Assembly (NCBI GenBank): GCA_030532575.1
Contig: JAUNKV010000005.1
Span: 1-64,000 of the forward strand
Direction: 5' to 3'
DNA length: 64,000 bases
From: Propionibacteriaceae bacterium
GTDB lineage: Bacteria > Actinomycetota > Actinomycetes > Propionibacteriales > Propionibacteriaceae
The notes below the pieces were generated by a model. The model saw nothing but the letters and a program-made list of their open reading frames with translations. It made no database searches and was not told where the DNA came from. The translations under genes and the position numbers were made by a program. Below are positions 54,840 to 63,451 of this stretch, piece by piece (position 1 is the stretch's first letter; the number at the start of each line of letters is the position of its first letter).

Positions 54840-56558
54840 AACCAGACCTCACCCGCTCCCTGCGGCGCGGCCCCTCGACCTTCAGCCCCGACGGCACCCA
54901 CGTGGCGACCGCCCACGCCTTTCGGCAGGTTGTCGTGTGGGAGGAGGCCACCGGAGATGAGCTGTTCATCCTCACCACGTCCGAGACCGGGATGGGGGCT
55001 CCAGCCTGGAGCCCCGATGGCTCCCGGCTCCTCACCGTCGCCTCCGGGGTGGTGAGGCTGTGGGATGCTGCCAACGGCACTCGGCTCGGTGAGGTCGCTG
55101 CCCTGCGTGACGCCCGGTCCGTGATCTAGGGCGAAGGCGGCATCGTCGCGGTCCTGGACAGCGACGAGGTGATCTGCGTCGATGCCAGGTGGGCAGAGGT
55201 CGCCCGGTATCTGCTGCCCCAGCCCTGGGAACTCACGGACCGCCCCAGCCCGGATGGGCGGCGGCTGGCCTTCATCGACCCCGACGACGGGATGAGCATC
55301 ATCGATCTTCGTTCCGGGACTCTGCTGGCGCGGTTCGACATGGAGGCGAGCCCGCAGGTGGTGGCCTGGCATCCGAGGGCGCAGCAGGTGGCAGTGAGCC
55401 GTCGTCCAGGAGCTGCCGGGACAGCAGGGCCAAATGGTGACCCGGGTGTTCGATCTTCAGTCGCAGGCGCTGTTCCGGGAGGTCCCGGGCCGGGTGGTGC
55501 TTCACAGTTTCAGCCCGGATGGTGGTCTGCTCGTCGTTCACGACGACGACCGCGCGAGGATCGTTGACCTCGGCACCGGTGAGGCTGTGGACCTCCCGGG
55601 CGAGGGGTGCAACTGGGAGGAGGCGCTGTGGCATCAAAGTGGCTGCCTGATGCTTCCGGCCGAGAAGCCGACGGTGCCCGTCCTGGCGGCCTTCCGTGAC
55701 GGTGATGATGCGGTGGTGATTCTCGACTCGTCCGAGACGATCCGGCTGCAGGACCGCTCCGGACAGCCGCTCGGTGAGTTCGGTGTCGCTGGGGCGGAGG
55801 CCTTGCTGCGGCTCAGTCCGCAGGGTGACCGGGTGGCGTTGCGGTGTGGGGAAGCCCTGCAGGTGTGGGAGCTCACGGGCCGGTTCGTCGCGGGCTTGGT
55901 TCACGATCCGTACCCGTATGACGCCGCCTGGAGCCCGGACGGGAGCCACATCATCAGCGCGGGACGAGACGGCAGCATCCGGGTCTGGGATGCCACCACG
56001 GGCGAGGTGCTGCACACCCTGCCGGGCGGGCAGTCCTACGGCAGGGTCAAGGTGGCGTGGTCACCGGGTGGCGCTGAGGTCCTGGCGGGCCCCGTCGGCG
56101 AGGCCGGAGGGTCCATCCAGCTCTGGGATGCCACCTGCGGGACGCCGGTGCGGAGCCTGGCAGGGGCGGAGACCACACATGAGCTGCGGTGGAGCAGCGA
56201 CGGCGCGCTGATCCTGGGATCGCAGGCAGATGGGGACTCCGGGCTGCGCTGGGATGCCTCGACGGGGCAGCTGCTGCCGCCGCTGGTGGTGCACGACCCT
56301 GATGGAGGGTTCGAGGACGGCTTCGACACCCCGTGGCTGGCGATCTGGAACCCCACCGGGACCAGGCTCGCGACGGCGTGGGACGACTGCCTGATCCGAC
56401 TGTGGACGCCCGATTCCCCCGAGCCCCTGCATGTGCTCGACGGCCATCTGAACCCGGTCACCCACCTGGCGTGGAATGCCGCAGGCACGCGGCTGCTCTC
56501 AGTCAGCGATGACGCTGTGCGTCTGTGGGATGTCGCATCGCTCGGCGAAGATTCCTGA
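54836..56558 (+). pseudogene. Broken WD40 gene: amber stop plus frameshift
   Basis: A WD40 protein starts at ATG 54836 (overlapping the previous stop) and reads RSLRRGPSTFSPDGTHVATA ... ending at a TAG at 55127-55129. The same frame carries on after the TAG with good WD40 sequence (GGIVAVLDSDEVICVD, LAFIDPDDGMSIIDLRSG) to about 55400. Then the coding signal moves one frame (+1) to the ORF ending at 56558 (VTRVFDLQSQALF, IRVWDATTGEVLHTL, VRLWDVASLGEDS). The undamaged protein would be about 574 residues. As it stands the first ORF is 97 residues. The downstream ORF may still be translated from GTG/ATG near 55434. Confidence 0.72.
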
Positions 56559-56563
56559 AGGAT

Positions 56564-57046
56564 TCAGGCCCCAAGGGCACGCCATTGCCAGAAATCCAAT
56601 TTCTTCATTCGACGCCCCCACAGGGCCAGACCAATGAGCGCCGCAATGACGGCATAAACACCACTGTTCATGGCCGGTTCATCTGCCAGTCGGGGAAGGC
56701 TGTTGGCGAAGTCTTTCGTCACCAAACCATGGACACAAATTCCGGTCAACGGAACCATCAGAACGAAGTTCACGATCCGAGAAATCCTCGGGAAGGATTT
56801 GTGGAGCAGGATCAACAAGGTGATGTAGACAGCACTGACAAGCACCCCTGTACCTAAGCCCCAGACCAGTATCCCCCAGCTGTCGCTGGTGAGGGAGGGG
56901 CCGATCCAGCTCACACCGACAGCCATCCCCACGATGAAGACAAGCGCTTGGTCCGGCGCGAGCAGCATCCACAGCAGGAAACGCAGATAGAACACGATGA
57001 TGACGATGATGAGAATCGTCAACGGAGCTCCCACGACAAACACCAT
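56564..57046 (-). CDS. Small membrane protein of unknown function
   Basis: 160 residues from ATG 57046 (AAAGGAG 7 nt upstream), with four or five membrane helices (LTILIIVIIVFYLRFLLWMLL, GILVWGLGTGVLVSAVYITLLILL). A TAGAGT hexamer at 57092-57087 on the minus strand could be its -10. No family recognised. It ends 6 bp after the WD40 pseudogene, convergent. Confidence 0.65.
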   Translation of the reverse strand: MVFVVGAPLTILIIVIIVFYLRFLLWMLLAPDQALVFIVGMAVGVSWIGPSLTSDSWGILVWGLGTGVLVSAVYITLLILLHKSFPRISRIVNFVLMVPLTGICVHGLVTKDFANSLPRLADEPAMNSGVYAVIAALIGLALWGRRMKKLDFWQWRALGA

Positions 57047-57517
57047 TGCTGACTCCTTTCGCTTCACTGCATCCTGGATGACAAGGACTCTAGCACAGCT
57101 TGCGCGACCTCTTCCGCCCGATGCGAGCGACAGAAAGGACTGCCGCCCCTTGGATGTCACTCCTCATCGGCGCAGCGCCTCCAGAGCGGCTCCGGGCTCG
57201 CTGACGCGGCGGGGTGGAACGACCTAGCCCACCGTTCCTTGTCTGCCCTGATGCTGAGCAACCTCCTGCACCGGGTTGGCCCCATCCAACTGCGAAATAC
57301 TGGTCGTCGCCTCATCACTCCACGACGGCGCGCGAGGAGAGACCCTGCTTGGTGGCCCGAGCAGCAACGCACTCCCCCATTTGCGACACCAAGGACGGCA
57401 GCCCGCCTCCGTTTCTCTCTGCGGTGTCATGCTGTAGGGTTTCCTGCTGGGCCTCGTACCAGAGATCTTGCACCCTTATGATGACGGCTCAGTGAGCTGG
57501 GCAGGTAGCCAAAACGG
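57047..57517. other. Gene-free stretch between two small membrane-protein genes
   Basis: 471 bp. ORFs of 60-95 codons occur here but none has a Shine-Dalgarno, a domain or coding-like codon use, and they overlap on both strands. It holds the promoter side of the gene at 57046. No RNA gene or repeat was recognised. Confidence 0.5.
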
Positions 57518-57832
57518 TCAGCGTTTGGGCCAGCCTCGACGGCGCACACGACGAGCCAGCAGCAGCCACAGGGCCGCCCCGCCCAGCGCGATGATCCAGC
57601 CAATCAGCTGTTTGCTCAACCCGGTCAGGATGAGCGCCGCCCAGACGACTGCCATGATGTGACATCCGGTGATGATGTAGCGGTCCAGCGGCTCCAGTTC
57701 GATGGCTTCGCCGCGCTGGATGATGGCGAGCGCTTCAGCGCGCTTGGCATCGTAGGTGGCCTTCGTGATCTCCCCCTTTGCGTGAGCGTCATCGAGGAAC
57801 TTCAGCATCTCGGGGCCGATGTCACGCGCCAT
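57518..57832 (-). CDS. Small membrane protein with N-terminal SHOCT-like helix
   Basis: 104 residues. Residues 8-40 (MLKFLDDAHAKGEITKATYDAKRAEAL) resemble a SHOCT-type short oligomerisation motif. Two membrane helices follow (ITGCHIMAVVWAALILTG; IGWIIALGGAALWLLLA), with a basic C-terminus. Function unknown. GGAGA lies 8 nt before the ATG. Confidence 0.7.
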   Translation of the reverse strand: MARDIGPEMLKFLDDAHAKGEITKATYDAKRAEALAIIQRGEAIELEPLDRYIITGCHIMAVVWAALILTGLSKQLIGWIIALGGAALWLLLARRVRRRGWPKR

Positions 57833-58055
57833 CTCAGGTTCTCCACTCAGGTTGTCATCCTAACGGACATACTTTAGCTCATCTCGGAGCCAATGTCGGG
57901 GTCGGGTCCGCAGGACCGCTCTGTGGCTCACAGATCATCAGCGACAACGTCGAGGCTGCCCTCCGTTGACGCGAGAGCCTGCCACGCTGTAGTGGAGCTG
58001 AAGAGGAAGGCGCGCATTGGAGCGCTCGACCCGGGGCACTCGCTACGGGGCACCG

Positions 58056-58061
58056 TAGACT
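58056..58061 (+). promoter_or_regulatory. -10 hexamer TAGACT of a leaderless WD40 transcript
   Basis: TAGACT ends 7 nt before a GTG (58069) that is followed at once by ATG (58072). Confidence 0.5.
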
Positions 58062-58068
58062 GCACGAT

Positions 58069-58887
58069 GTGATGCGCAACCTTGCTTGGAGCCCCGATGG
58101 CCTCAGCATCGCGGTGAACCGCGCTGATTGCGCTGTGATGGTGCACGATCTCGAGAATGGTACCGTCCGCACGGTGGCGACCTTCGATGAGGACACGCCT
58201 TGGTCCTTGGCTTGGTCACCTGACTCGTCAAAGATCGCGATCGGGACCGACCACCCGGAGATTGTCGTTGTGGGCCAAACACGATTGGCGCACCCAGTGG
58301 AGACGACGCCTGTTGATCTGGCGTGGTCTCCTTTCGGAGTGCTTGCCGCGGCCTGCGAGGAGGACGTGGTGGACATCCTCACCGACCCTCCCGTCAAACT
58401 CGACCACTCCGGGGAGCTTCCCCGTGCAGTCGCGTGGAGCCAGGATGGCCTTCGGCTCGCCACCGGCACAGAGAGCCGGGTTCGCATCTGGGACACCACG
58501 ACTTGGCAGCTGGCCGCCCCAGAACTGGATGCCTCGGCCTCTGCACTCGCTTGGCGGCCCGACGGCACCGAACTGGCCACTGGGGGCGACACCCTCTGCT
58601 CACAGATCTGGTGCCCGACCTCCGGCGACCTCCTACGCAGTTTCCCGGAGAACGCCGAGCTCTGGTCCCTGCAGTGGCTTCCCGACCAGCGTACGCTGGC
58701 CCTCTTCGGCTTCACCGGGGACCCATACCTGACGTGGCTGCGGGATACCACCAACGGAGACCGGCACGAGCTTCCTGAGCTGATGGGCCTGGCCATCATT
58801 GATGCCGTCTGGAGCCCCGACGGGCAGCGCATCGCCATCATCGATGATGATGACCGTCTGCTCGTAGTCGAGAGACCACGTCGATGA
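58069..58887 (+). CDS. WD40-repeat protein
   Basis: 272 residues from GTG 58069 or ATG 58072 (no Shine-Dalgarno; a -10 lies at leaderless distance). Six blades: LAWSPDGLSIAVN, LAWSPDSSKIAIG, LAWSPFGVLAAAC, VAWSQDGLRLATG, LAWRPDGTELATG, VWSPDGQRIAI. Smaller than the other WD40 genes here and with lower GC3 than its neighbours, by eye. Six blades may form a minimal propeller or need a partner. Confidence 0.75.
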   Translation: MMRNLAWSPDGLSIAVNRADCAVMVHDLENGTVRTVATFDEDTPWSLAWSPDSSKIAIGTDHPEIVVVGQTRLAHPVETTPVDLAWSPFGVLAAACEEDVVDILTDPPVKLDHSGELPRAVAWSQDGLRLATGTESRVRIWDTTTWQLAAPELDASASALAWRPDGTELATGGDTLCSQIWCPTSGDLLRSFPENAELWSLQWLPDQRTLALFGFTGDPYLTWLRDTTNGDRHELPELMGLAIIDAVWSPDGQRIAIIDDDDRLLVVERPRR

Positions 58888-58962
58888 ACACTTCCACCTT
58901 TCCACTGCTTCCTGGCTGAAGCCCAACCGTGCTGAACTTGGACATCGACAACCGCGAGTTGT

Positions 58963-59006
58963 GAAGGTTGCCCCCGCCAGACCTAGTGGCGGGGGGGGCA
59001 ACCTTC
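58963..59006 (+). terminator. Long hairpin terminator after the WD40 gene
   Basis: GAAGGTTGCCCCCGCC pairs with GGCGGGGGGGGCAACCTTC (three extra G in the right arm), 75 bp after the WD40 stop. Confidence 0.75.
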
Positions 59007-59034
59007 CCAAAGACTATTCCCGGAAGGAGCACCC

Positions 59035-59226
59035 ATGAACAACTCCCCCTTGGCTCTGCTGCTGGCCAGCGTCTTCTTTGGCATCTGGGCCGCACTCAGC
59101 CCTGACACGTGGTTCAACATCGCCGGGCTCGTCGTCGCCACTGTCACCGGAGTGACGGCCATCGTCCTGGCCTTCCGCGCCCAGCGACGCGCCCTTGAGC
59201 GCCGCCGCAGGGCAGTCGCCCAGTGA
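59035..59226 (+). CDS. Short membrane protein of unknown function
   Basis: 63 residues with two hydrophobic segments (SPLALLLASVFFGIWAAL; FNIAGLVVATVTGVTAIVLAF) and a very basic tail (RAQRRALERRRRAVAQ). GGAAGGAG lies 7 nt before the ATG. No family recognised. Confidence 0.65.
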   Translation: MNNSPLALLLASVFFGIWAALSPDTWFNIAGLVVATVTGVTAIVLAFRAQRRALERRRRAVAQ

Positions 59227-59281
59227 GGTGCCCCCGCTGAGGGCGCAACCACCAGAGCGGTCCCACCCTCACCAAGGACGA

Positions 59282-59322
59282 AGCGGCCTCCGATCAGGTG
59301 TCACACCTGATCGGAGGCCGCT
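59282..59322. terminator. Perfect 20-bp hairpin, probably bidirectional terminator
   Basis: AGCGGCCTCCGATCAGGTGT and its exact complement around a single C, between the small gene (plus) and tRNA-Ala (minus). Confidence 0.85.
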
Positions 59323-59332
59323 GCTGCATCTG

Positions 59333-59405
59333 TGGAGCTAAGGGGATTCGAACCCCTGACCTTCTCATTGCGAACGAGACGCGCTACCAACTGCGCCATA
59401 GCCCC
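59333..59405 (-). tRNA. tRNA-Ala (CGC)
   Basis: Minus strand: acceptor GGGGCTA/TAGCTCC, anticodon stem TCTCG/TGAGA around TTCGCAA (anticodon CGC), T-arm GGGGTTCGAATCCCC. CCA not encoded. A TAGCAT hexamer at 59423-59418 is a possible -10. Confidence 0.94.
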
Positions 59406-59473
59406 GAGTACCGGATGATGCTAGCACCGTCCGGGGAGTTGATGCCAACCACGGTCCTCCACGACCGGCAGGA

Positions 59474-60235
59474 TCACTCGCCTGCCACCTTCGGGAAGGA
59501 GACGATCTGCCCGTCTGAGCCGTCCCCCTCGGCCTGGCCGTCCTGCTCGCCGACAGCGGCATCCGGGTGCTCCGCCGTCGGGACCACCTGCTCGCCGACC
59601 ACAGGGGCCGACAGGTCGATGGTGCGGACGGTGCGCGGCACCAACGGCTGTGAGACATAGGTCGAGACCACCGGGACCGCCCCCCACAGCCCGCCCGTGG
59701 CCTCCGGGGCGCTGAGGTCGATCGACATCTCGGTGGATGGCTCGCCCTCGTCCAGCTTCAACACCGTGGTCTCCTCAGCCTCGTCGAAGCCATCCTTCAG
59801 CTTCGCCGCCCGCGCATCGAAACGGCGGTACATCATTGCCACCCCGACCCTGGCCAGGATCATGAAGGTCACCAGACCGGAAGCGGGGATCACCGGCACC
59901 CACCACGGCACCACCGAGAAGGCCCACAGCCCGATCCCCAGCAGCGTCGCCGCCACCAGCGCCGTCATCACCCGGCGACGGCGTGTGGCCGCCGAGATCG
60001 CCAGCAGCCGGAGCTCCTTCATCTCGGCCCGACGCGTCAGCGGTGTGGAGACCTCCGTGTCGGTCTCCTTCGCGTAGTCCACGACGTCTCGCCGGAGAAT
60101 GCGCATCGTGTCGGAGAACCGCTGCGTGGGGTCAGAGTCGAGGACGTCCTCGTCATCGCGATGGTGCACGAGCCACGGCAGGCCCAGGGCCAAGGTGGCC
60201 ACGACCATGACGCTGATGACAATCCCCGCAAGCAC
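59474..60235 (-). CDS. GlpR/SepX-type membrane division protein
   Basis: 253 residues: N-terminal membrane helix (2-20), cytoplasmic linker (RHRDDEDVLDSDPT..., about 22-80), two further membrane helices (about 87-108, 112-130), and a long C-terminal tail with acidic stretches. This layout next to a MoeA-like gene matches actinobacterial GlpR (SepX in Streptomyces), the membrane receptor for Glp that links FtsZ to division and polar growth. The assignment is from context and topology. Confidence 0.75.
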   Translation of the reverse strand: MLAGIVISVMVVATLALGLPWLVHHRDDEDVLDSDPTQRFSDTMRILRRDVVDYAKETDTEVSTPLTRRAEMKELRLLAISAATRRRRVMTALVAATLLGIGLWAFSVVPWWVPVIPASGLVTFMILARVGVAMMYRRFDARAAKLKDGFDEAEETTVLKLDEGEPSTEMSIDLSAPEATGGLWGAVPVVSTYVSQPLVPRTVRTIDLSAPVVGEQVVPTAEHPDAAVGEQDGQAEGDGSDGQIVSFPKVAGE

Positions 60236-60311
60236 AGCACAACCGTAGACACACTCCGGCGTTTCCCGCCACGGACTCGCCGCTGATGGCTGTGATCCGT
60301 TCAGAAAACTC

Positions 60312-61595
60312 TCAGAATTCGCCCATCACCCAGCACTGCACGGCCTCCCCCGGCCGCACCACCTCGGTGCGTTCATCCAGTAGGATCAGCGCGTTGCTGC
60401 GGTTCAGCTCCGCCATCGCGAACGGGTCCGCCACCCGCGCGACGGCCCGCACCCGGCCGTCGTCGATCAGCTCGCCACGCAGCAGGTGCAGCTGCCCCTT
60501 CACCGAACGCAGCATCCCCTTCGCAATCGCCCGGACACTGCGACGACGCACGTCAGCCCCCATCAGGCGACGCAGCAGCGGCACCACGAACACCTGGAAG
60601 GACACGTAGGCCGAGACCGGGTTGCCCGGCAGCATCACCATCGGCACCCGCTCCTCACCGATCAGTCCGCAGGTCTGCGTCCGCCCGGGCGACATCGCCA
60701 CCTCGACGGCGTCCACCAGCCCCAGCTCGGACATCGCGGCGGCCACCGCCTCGTAGTCCTCCCTGCTGCCGCCGGTCGTCGAGATCACCAGGTCAGCGCG
60801 GATCAGCTGATCCGTGATCGCCTGCTTCAGCTCCTGGGTGTCGTTGCCGTGCACCGCGACCCGGAACACCGTCGCCCCCACGGCCTTCGCCGCCGCCGCG
60901 ATGAGATAGGAGTTCGCATCGGTGGATTCCCCGTGTGACAGCTCCGTCCCCGGCTCCACCAGCTCGGCCCCGGAGGCGACGATCACCACCCGGGGCTTCG
61001 GCCTCACCAGCACCCGGTCGATCCCGGCCGCGGCCAGCATCCCGATGTTGCGGTCGTTGAGGGTGTCCCCCTTCGACAGCAGCCGATCCCCGATGGCCAG
61101 GTGCTCACCCGCGGCACGCAGGTACTCGCCCTCGGCCACGCCCTGGATCACATCGATCCGCTCGGCCTTCTCCTCGACGAACTCGGCCGGAAGCACCGCC
61201 GTGGCCCCCTTCGGCACCGCCTCCCCGACGCCGACCCTGACGGCCTGGCCGGTCCCCAGGTGCTCCACCTCCCGGGCCAGCACCAGCGACTCGACCGGTT
61301 TGCCGTCCTCGCCCTGCAGATCGGAGGCCCTCACGGCGAAACCCACCACCTTGCTGGTGGAGTTCGCAGGTACGTTGATGAGCGAATTGATGTCCTCGCA
61401 CACCACCTGGTCGAAGGCATCGATCACTGCCATCCCGAAGGGCTTGAGCGGATGCACCAGGTTCAGCAGGTAGTCCACATGGTCAGCCACTCGACGCAGG
61501 CCGTTGACGTCAACCCGAGGAGCCGGGGGCAGGATCGGCCTGGTCTCCTCATCGACCTCGGGCTCGGCCTTCTTCTTGCGTCCAAACAGCGCCAT
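60312..61595 (-). CDS. Glp-type MoeA/gephyrin-like division protein
   Basis: 427 residues from the ATG at 61595. Domains are those of MoeA: the N-terminal HPLKPFGMAVIDAFDQVVCEDI region, VPANSTSKVVGFAVRASD, ATAVLPAEFVEE, the MPT-type domain (VVIVASGAELVEPG, ISTTGGSREDYE, MLPGNPVSAYVSF) and the C-terminal beta domain. Where MoeA enzymes have GGVSVGxxD this reads GGSREDYE, so it may lack molybdotransferase activity, as proposed for Glp of Corynebacterium. With GlpR next door, a division role (FtsZ binding) is favoured. Confidence 0.8.
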   Translation of the reverse strand: MALFGRKKKAEPEVDEETRPILPPAPRVDVNGLRRVADHVDYLLNLVHPLKPFGMAVIDAFDQVVCEDINSLINVPANSTSKVVGFAVRASDLQGEDGKPVESLVLAREVEHLGTGQAVRVGVGEAVPKGATAVLPAEFVEEKAERIDVIQGVAEGEYLRAAGEHLAIGDRLLSKGDTLNDRNIGMLAAAGIDRVLVRPKPRVVIVASGAELVEPGTELSHGESTDANSYLIAAAAKAVGATVFRVAVHGNDTQELKQAITDQLIRADLVISTTGGSREDYEAVAAAMSELGLVDAVEVAMSPGRTQTCGLIGEERVPMVMLPGNPVSAYVSFQVFVVPLLRRLMGADVRRRSVRAIAKGMLRSVKGQLHLLRGELIDDGRVRAVARVADPFAMAELNRSNALILLDERTEVVRPGEAVQCWVMGEF

Positions 61596-61601
61596 GTTCC
61601 C

Positions 61602-61608
61602 TACCATA
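61602..61608. promoter_or_regulatory. Bidirectional -10 between Glp and 5-FCL genes
   Basis: TACCAT (61602-61607) on the plus strand ends 6 nt before ATG 61614. On the minus strand TATGGT (61608-61603) ends 7 nt before ATG 61595. Only 18 bp separate the two start codons, so both leaderless -10 hexamers share the same bases. Confidence 0.55.
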
Positions 61609-61613
61609 GGCCA

Positions 61614-62192
61614 ATGGACTCCCGGGCTGAGAAGGGCACGCTGCGACGGCACACAGATGCCGCGCGGAAACAGCTGCCCCGAGATGTTCACCGTCACCGC
61701 GACGACGCCCGCACCACCATCGTCCTGACTCACCTGCCCCCACACCCCGGGGTGGTGGCGCTGTATGCCTCCCGGCCGGGAGAGCCCGGCACGGCCCCCC
61801 TGGTCCGCACTTTGGAGCAGCTCGGCTGGCGGGTGCTGTTGCCGAAGCTCGGCCGCTCCCCGGACTGGGCCTGGGCCACCCATCCGCTGCGCCCGGGTTG
61901 GGCCGGCATCCCGGAGCCCACCGGGCCCGGGCTGGGTCCCGAATCCCTGGCCCTGGCCGACCTGCTGATCCTGCCCGCGCTCGCCGTCGCCCTCGACGGC
62001 TCCAGGCTCGGCACCGGCGGCGGCTGGTACGACCGCGCACTGCCCCATGCCCGCCCCAGGGCCCCGCGCTGGGTGCTGGTCAACGACGACGAGGTGCTGC
62101 CCGAGCTGCCCATCGAACCTCACGACCTTCCCGTCGATGCGGCCATCACCGAGCGCGGATTCACGCTCCTGAACCTCGGCCACGTATCCTGA
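61614..62192 (+). CDS. 5-formyltetrahydrofolate cyclo-ligase
   Basis: 192 residues, usual length. N-terminal KGTLRRHTDAARKQL, then LILPALAVALDGSRLGTGGGWYDRAL with the conserved GTGGGWYDR nucleotide/substrate loop. Converts 5-formyl-THF to 5,10-methenyl-THF with ATP. No Shine-Dalgarno; the start lies 6 nt from a -10 hexamer, so probably leaderless. Confidence 0.88.
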   Translation: MDSRAEKGTLRRHTDAARKQLPRDVHRHRDDARTTIVLTHLPPHPGVVALYASRPGEPGTAPLVRTLEQLGWRVLLPKLGRSPDWAWATHPLRPGWAGIPEPTGPGLGPESLALADLLILPALAVALDGSRLGTGGGWYDRALPHARPRAPRWVLVNDDEVLPELPIEPHDLPVDAAITERGFTLLNLGHVS

Positions 62193-62222
62193 TCGACGTT
62201 TGTCCGCCCACCGGGAGAATCC

Positions 62223-62501
62223 ATGCCCACCTATCAGTACCGCTGCACGGCCTGCGGCAACGAGCTCGAGGTCGTCCAGAAGTTCACCGACGCCGCGCTG
62301 ACCACCTGCCCTGCCTGCCAGGGTTCGCTGCGCAAGGTCTACAACGCCGTCGGCGTGGTGTTCAAGGGCTCCGGTTTCTACGCCACCGATTCCCGGAAGT
62401 CGAACAGCGCCTCCAAACCGGCCGAGTCCAAACCCGCGGACTCAAAGCCCACCGCCAAGACCGAGACGAAGGCCACCACCTCTAAGAGCGCCCGCGGATA
62501 G
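62223..62501 (+). CDS. FmdB-family zinc-ribbon protein, 3' end supplied by a repeat element
   Basis: 92 residues. Zinc ribbon with CxxC pairs at YRCTACGN and TTCPACQG (residues about 8-42), then a Ser/Lys-rich tail. The last six codons and the TAG stop lie inside the end of copy C of the inverted-repeat element (62485-62646), so the natural C-terminus was probably altered by insertion. FmdB-like proteins are of unclear function. They are common near mscL and 5-FCL in Actinobacteria. Confidence 0.85.
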   Translation: MPTYQYRCTACGNELEVVQKFTDAALTTCPACQGSLRKVYNAVGVVFKGSGFYATDSRKSNSASKPAESKPADSKPTAKTETKATTSKSARG

Positions 62502-62646
62502 GTGGAATCTACTGCGGTCGCCCTGGAGGCCCCCTGGCAGCGTTGAACTCCTCGAACGCACGCTCCAGTGCGATCTTCGTCGTCCGCCTTGCCAAGTGGC
62601 CACCATGACGATCCTCGTGACGACCCCACCTCACCGCGCACCCTCT
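62485..62646 (-). repeat. Inverted-repeat element, copy C
   Basis: 162 bp in minus orientation. Its left end (CGCGCACCCTCT in plus orientation, 62635-62646) matches the family. The other end (AGAGCGCCCGCG, 62485-62496) is diverged. The body matches copies A and B (GGTCGCC, GGAATCTACTGCGG on the plus strand). It fills the gap between the FmdB-like and SAF genes. Confidence 0.8.
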
Positions 62647-62660
62647 GGCTGAACTCCTGC

Positions 62661-62695
62661 TGTGGAAAAGCGTTTTCGGGCCTGATTCGTGCCTA
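62661..62695 (+). promoter_or_regulatory. Upstream motif shared with the Flp-like pilin gene
   Basis: TGTGGAAAA (62661-62669) and CTGATTCGTGCCTA (62682-62695), same 21-nt register as at 12669 and 12690. The motif ends 10 bp before the SAF gene start. Confidence 0.5.
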
Positions 62696-62705
62696 CAACG
62701 GGAGT

Positions 62706-63314
62706 ATGGACACCTTGCTCCAGCGCGCGAAGCGTTTCATCTCCTGGCACCGTCGGATCATTGCCGCTCTCCTGGTTGGGGTGGCCACCGCCATCGTGCT
62801 CGGGCAGCTGCGCCCGGACACCGTCGACCTCACCGATGTCGCCGTGCTCACCTCCAACCTGGAGCAGGGGCATCGGCTCACCGCCTCTGATGTGCACCTC
62901 GTCCGGGCACCACGCGACACCCTGCCCGATGAGTACCTGGACACTGCTGAGGAGGCCATCGGCAGGACCATCAGTGTCAGCCTTTCACCCGGCACCGTGC
63001 TTCAGCACGGGCTGCTCTCCGCGGCTCCGACGGTGGCCGAAGGGCGCTCACTGACCCCGATCCAGCTGGCCGATCCATCCCTGGTCGAGGTCCTGTCCCC
63101 CGGCATGTCCGTCACCCTGGTACTCACCGAGACCAGCGAGATCGTTGCTTCTCACGCTCGGATCACAGCACTTTCCGCACCGGACGGTGGGGGCACCTTC
63201 CAGCTCGGCTCCAGTCATCGCCCACTGATCCTGCTCGACGTGGCGGCCGAGTCCGCGCCCATCGTCTCCGCCCTGGGGCAGAGCGGACAGCTCTCGGTCG
63301 TCATCGAGACCTGA
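62706..63314 (+). CDS. SAF-domain membrane protein (CpaB-like), unlinked second copy
   Basis: 202 residues, same design as the Tad-locus SAF protein at 8111: one membrane helix (about 18-37), then SAF (VLTSNLEQGHRLTASDVHLVRAP) and a second beta domain ending LLDVAAESAPIVSALGQSGQLSVVIE. Its promoter region shares a motif with the Flp-like gene. A role in the Tad pilus or in wall binding is inferred. Confidence 0.78.
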   Translation: MDTLLQRAKRFISWHRRIIAALLVGVATAIVLGQLRPDTVDLTDVAVLTSNLEQGHRLTASDVHLVRAPRDTLPDEYLDTAEEAIGRTISVSLSPGTVLQHGLLSAAPTVAEGRSLTPIQLADPSLVEVLSPGMSVTLVLTETSEIVASHARITALSAPDGGGTFQLGSSHRPLILLDVAAESAPIVSALGQSGQLSVVIET

Positions 63315-63451
63315 GCCTTTCGGGGGACTGGCACTTCTTCCCTCCGGCGCGTAGAGTGCGGACGACCCCGCTTCGGGGTCCCCCGGAAACTGAATCCGCA
63401 GTACCGGGAAGTCCCGGCCCCACGGCCGGCCCACGATCAGAAGGATTTGGA

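Noticed and set aside
57157-57495. Three overlapping 60-95 codon frames
   Set aside because: No Shine-Dalgarno, no domain, overlap on both strands in a gene-free region.
59298-59660. Open frame reading CICGAKGIRTPDLLIANETRYQL
   Set aside because: It runs over the antisense of tRNA-Ala. This peptide is a well-known spurious translation of a tRNA.
62378-62641. 87-codon minus-strand frame over copy C
   Set aside because: Element sequence plus antisense of the zinc-ribbon gene.
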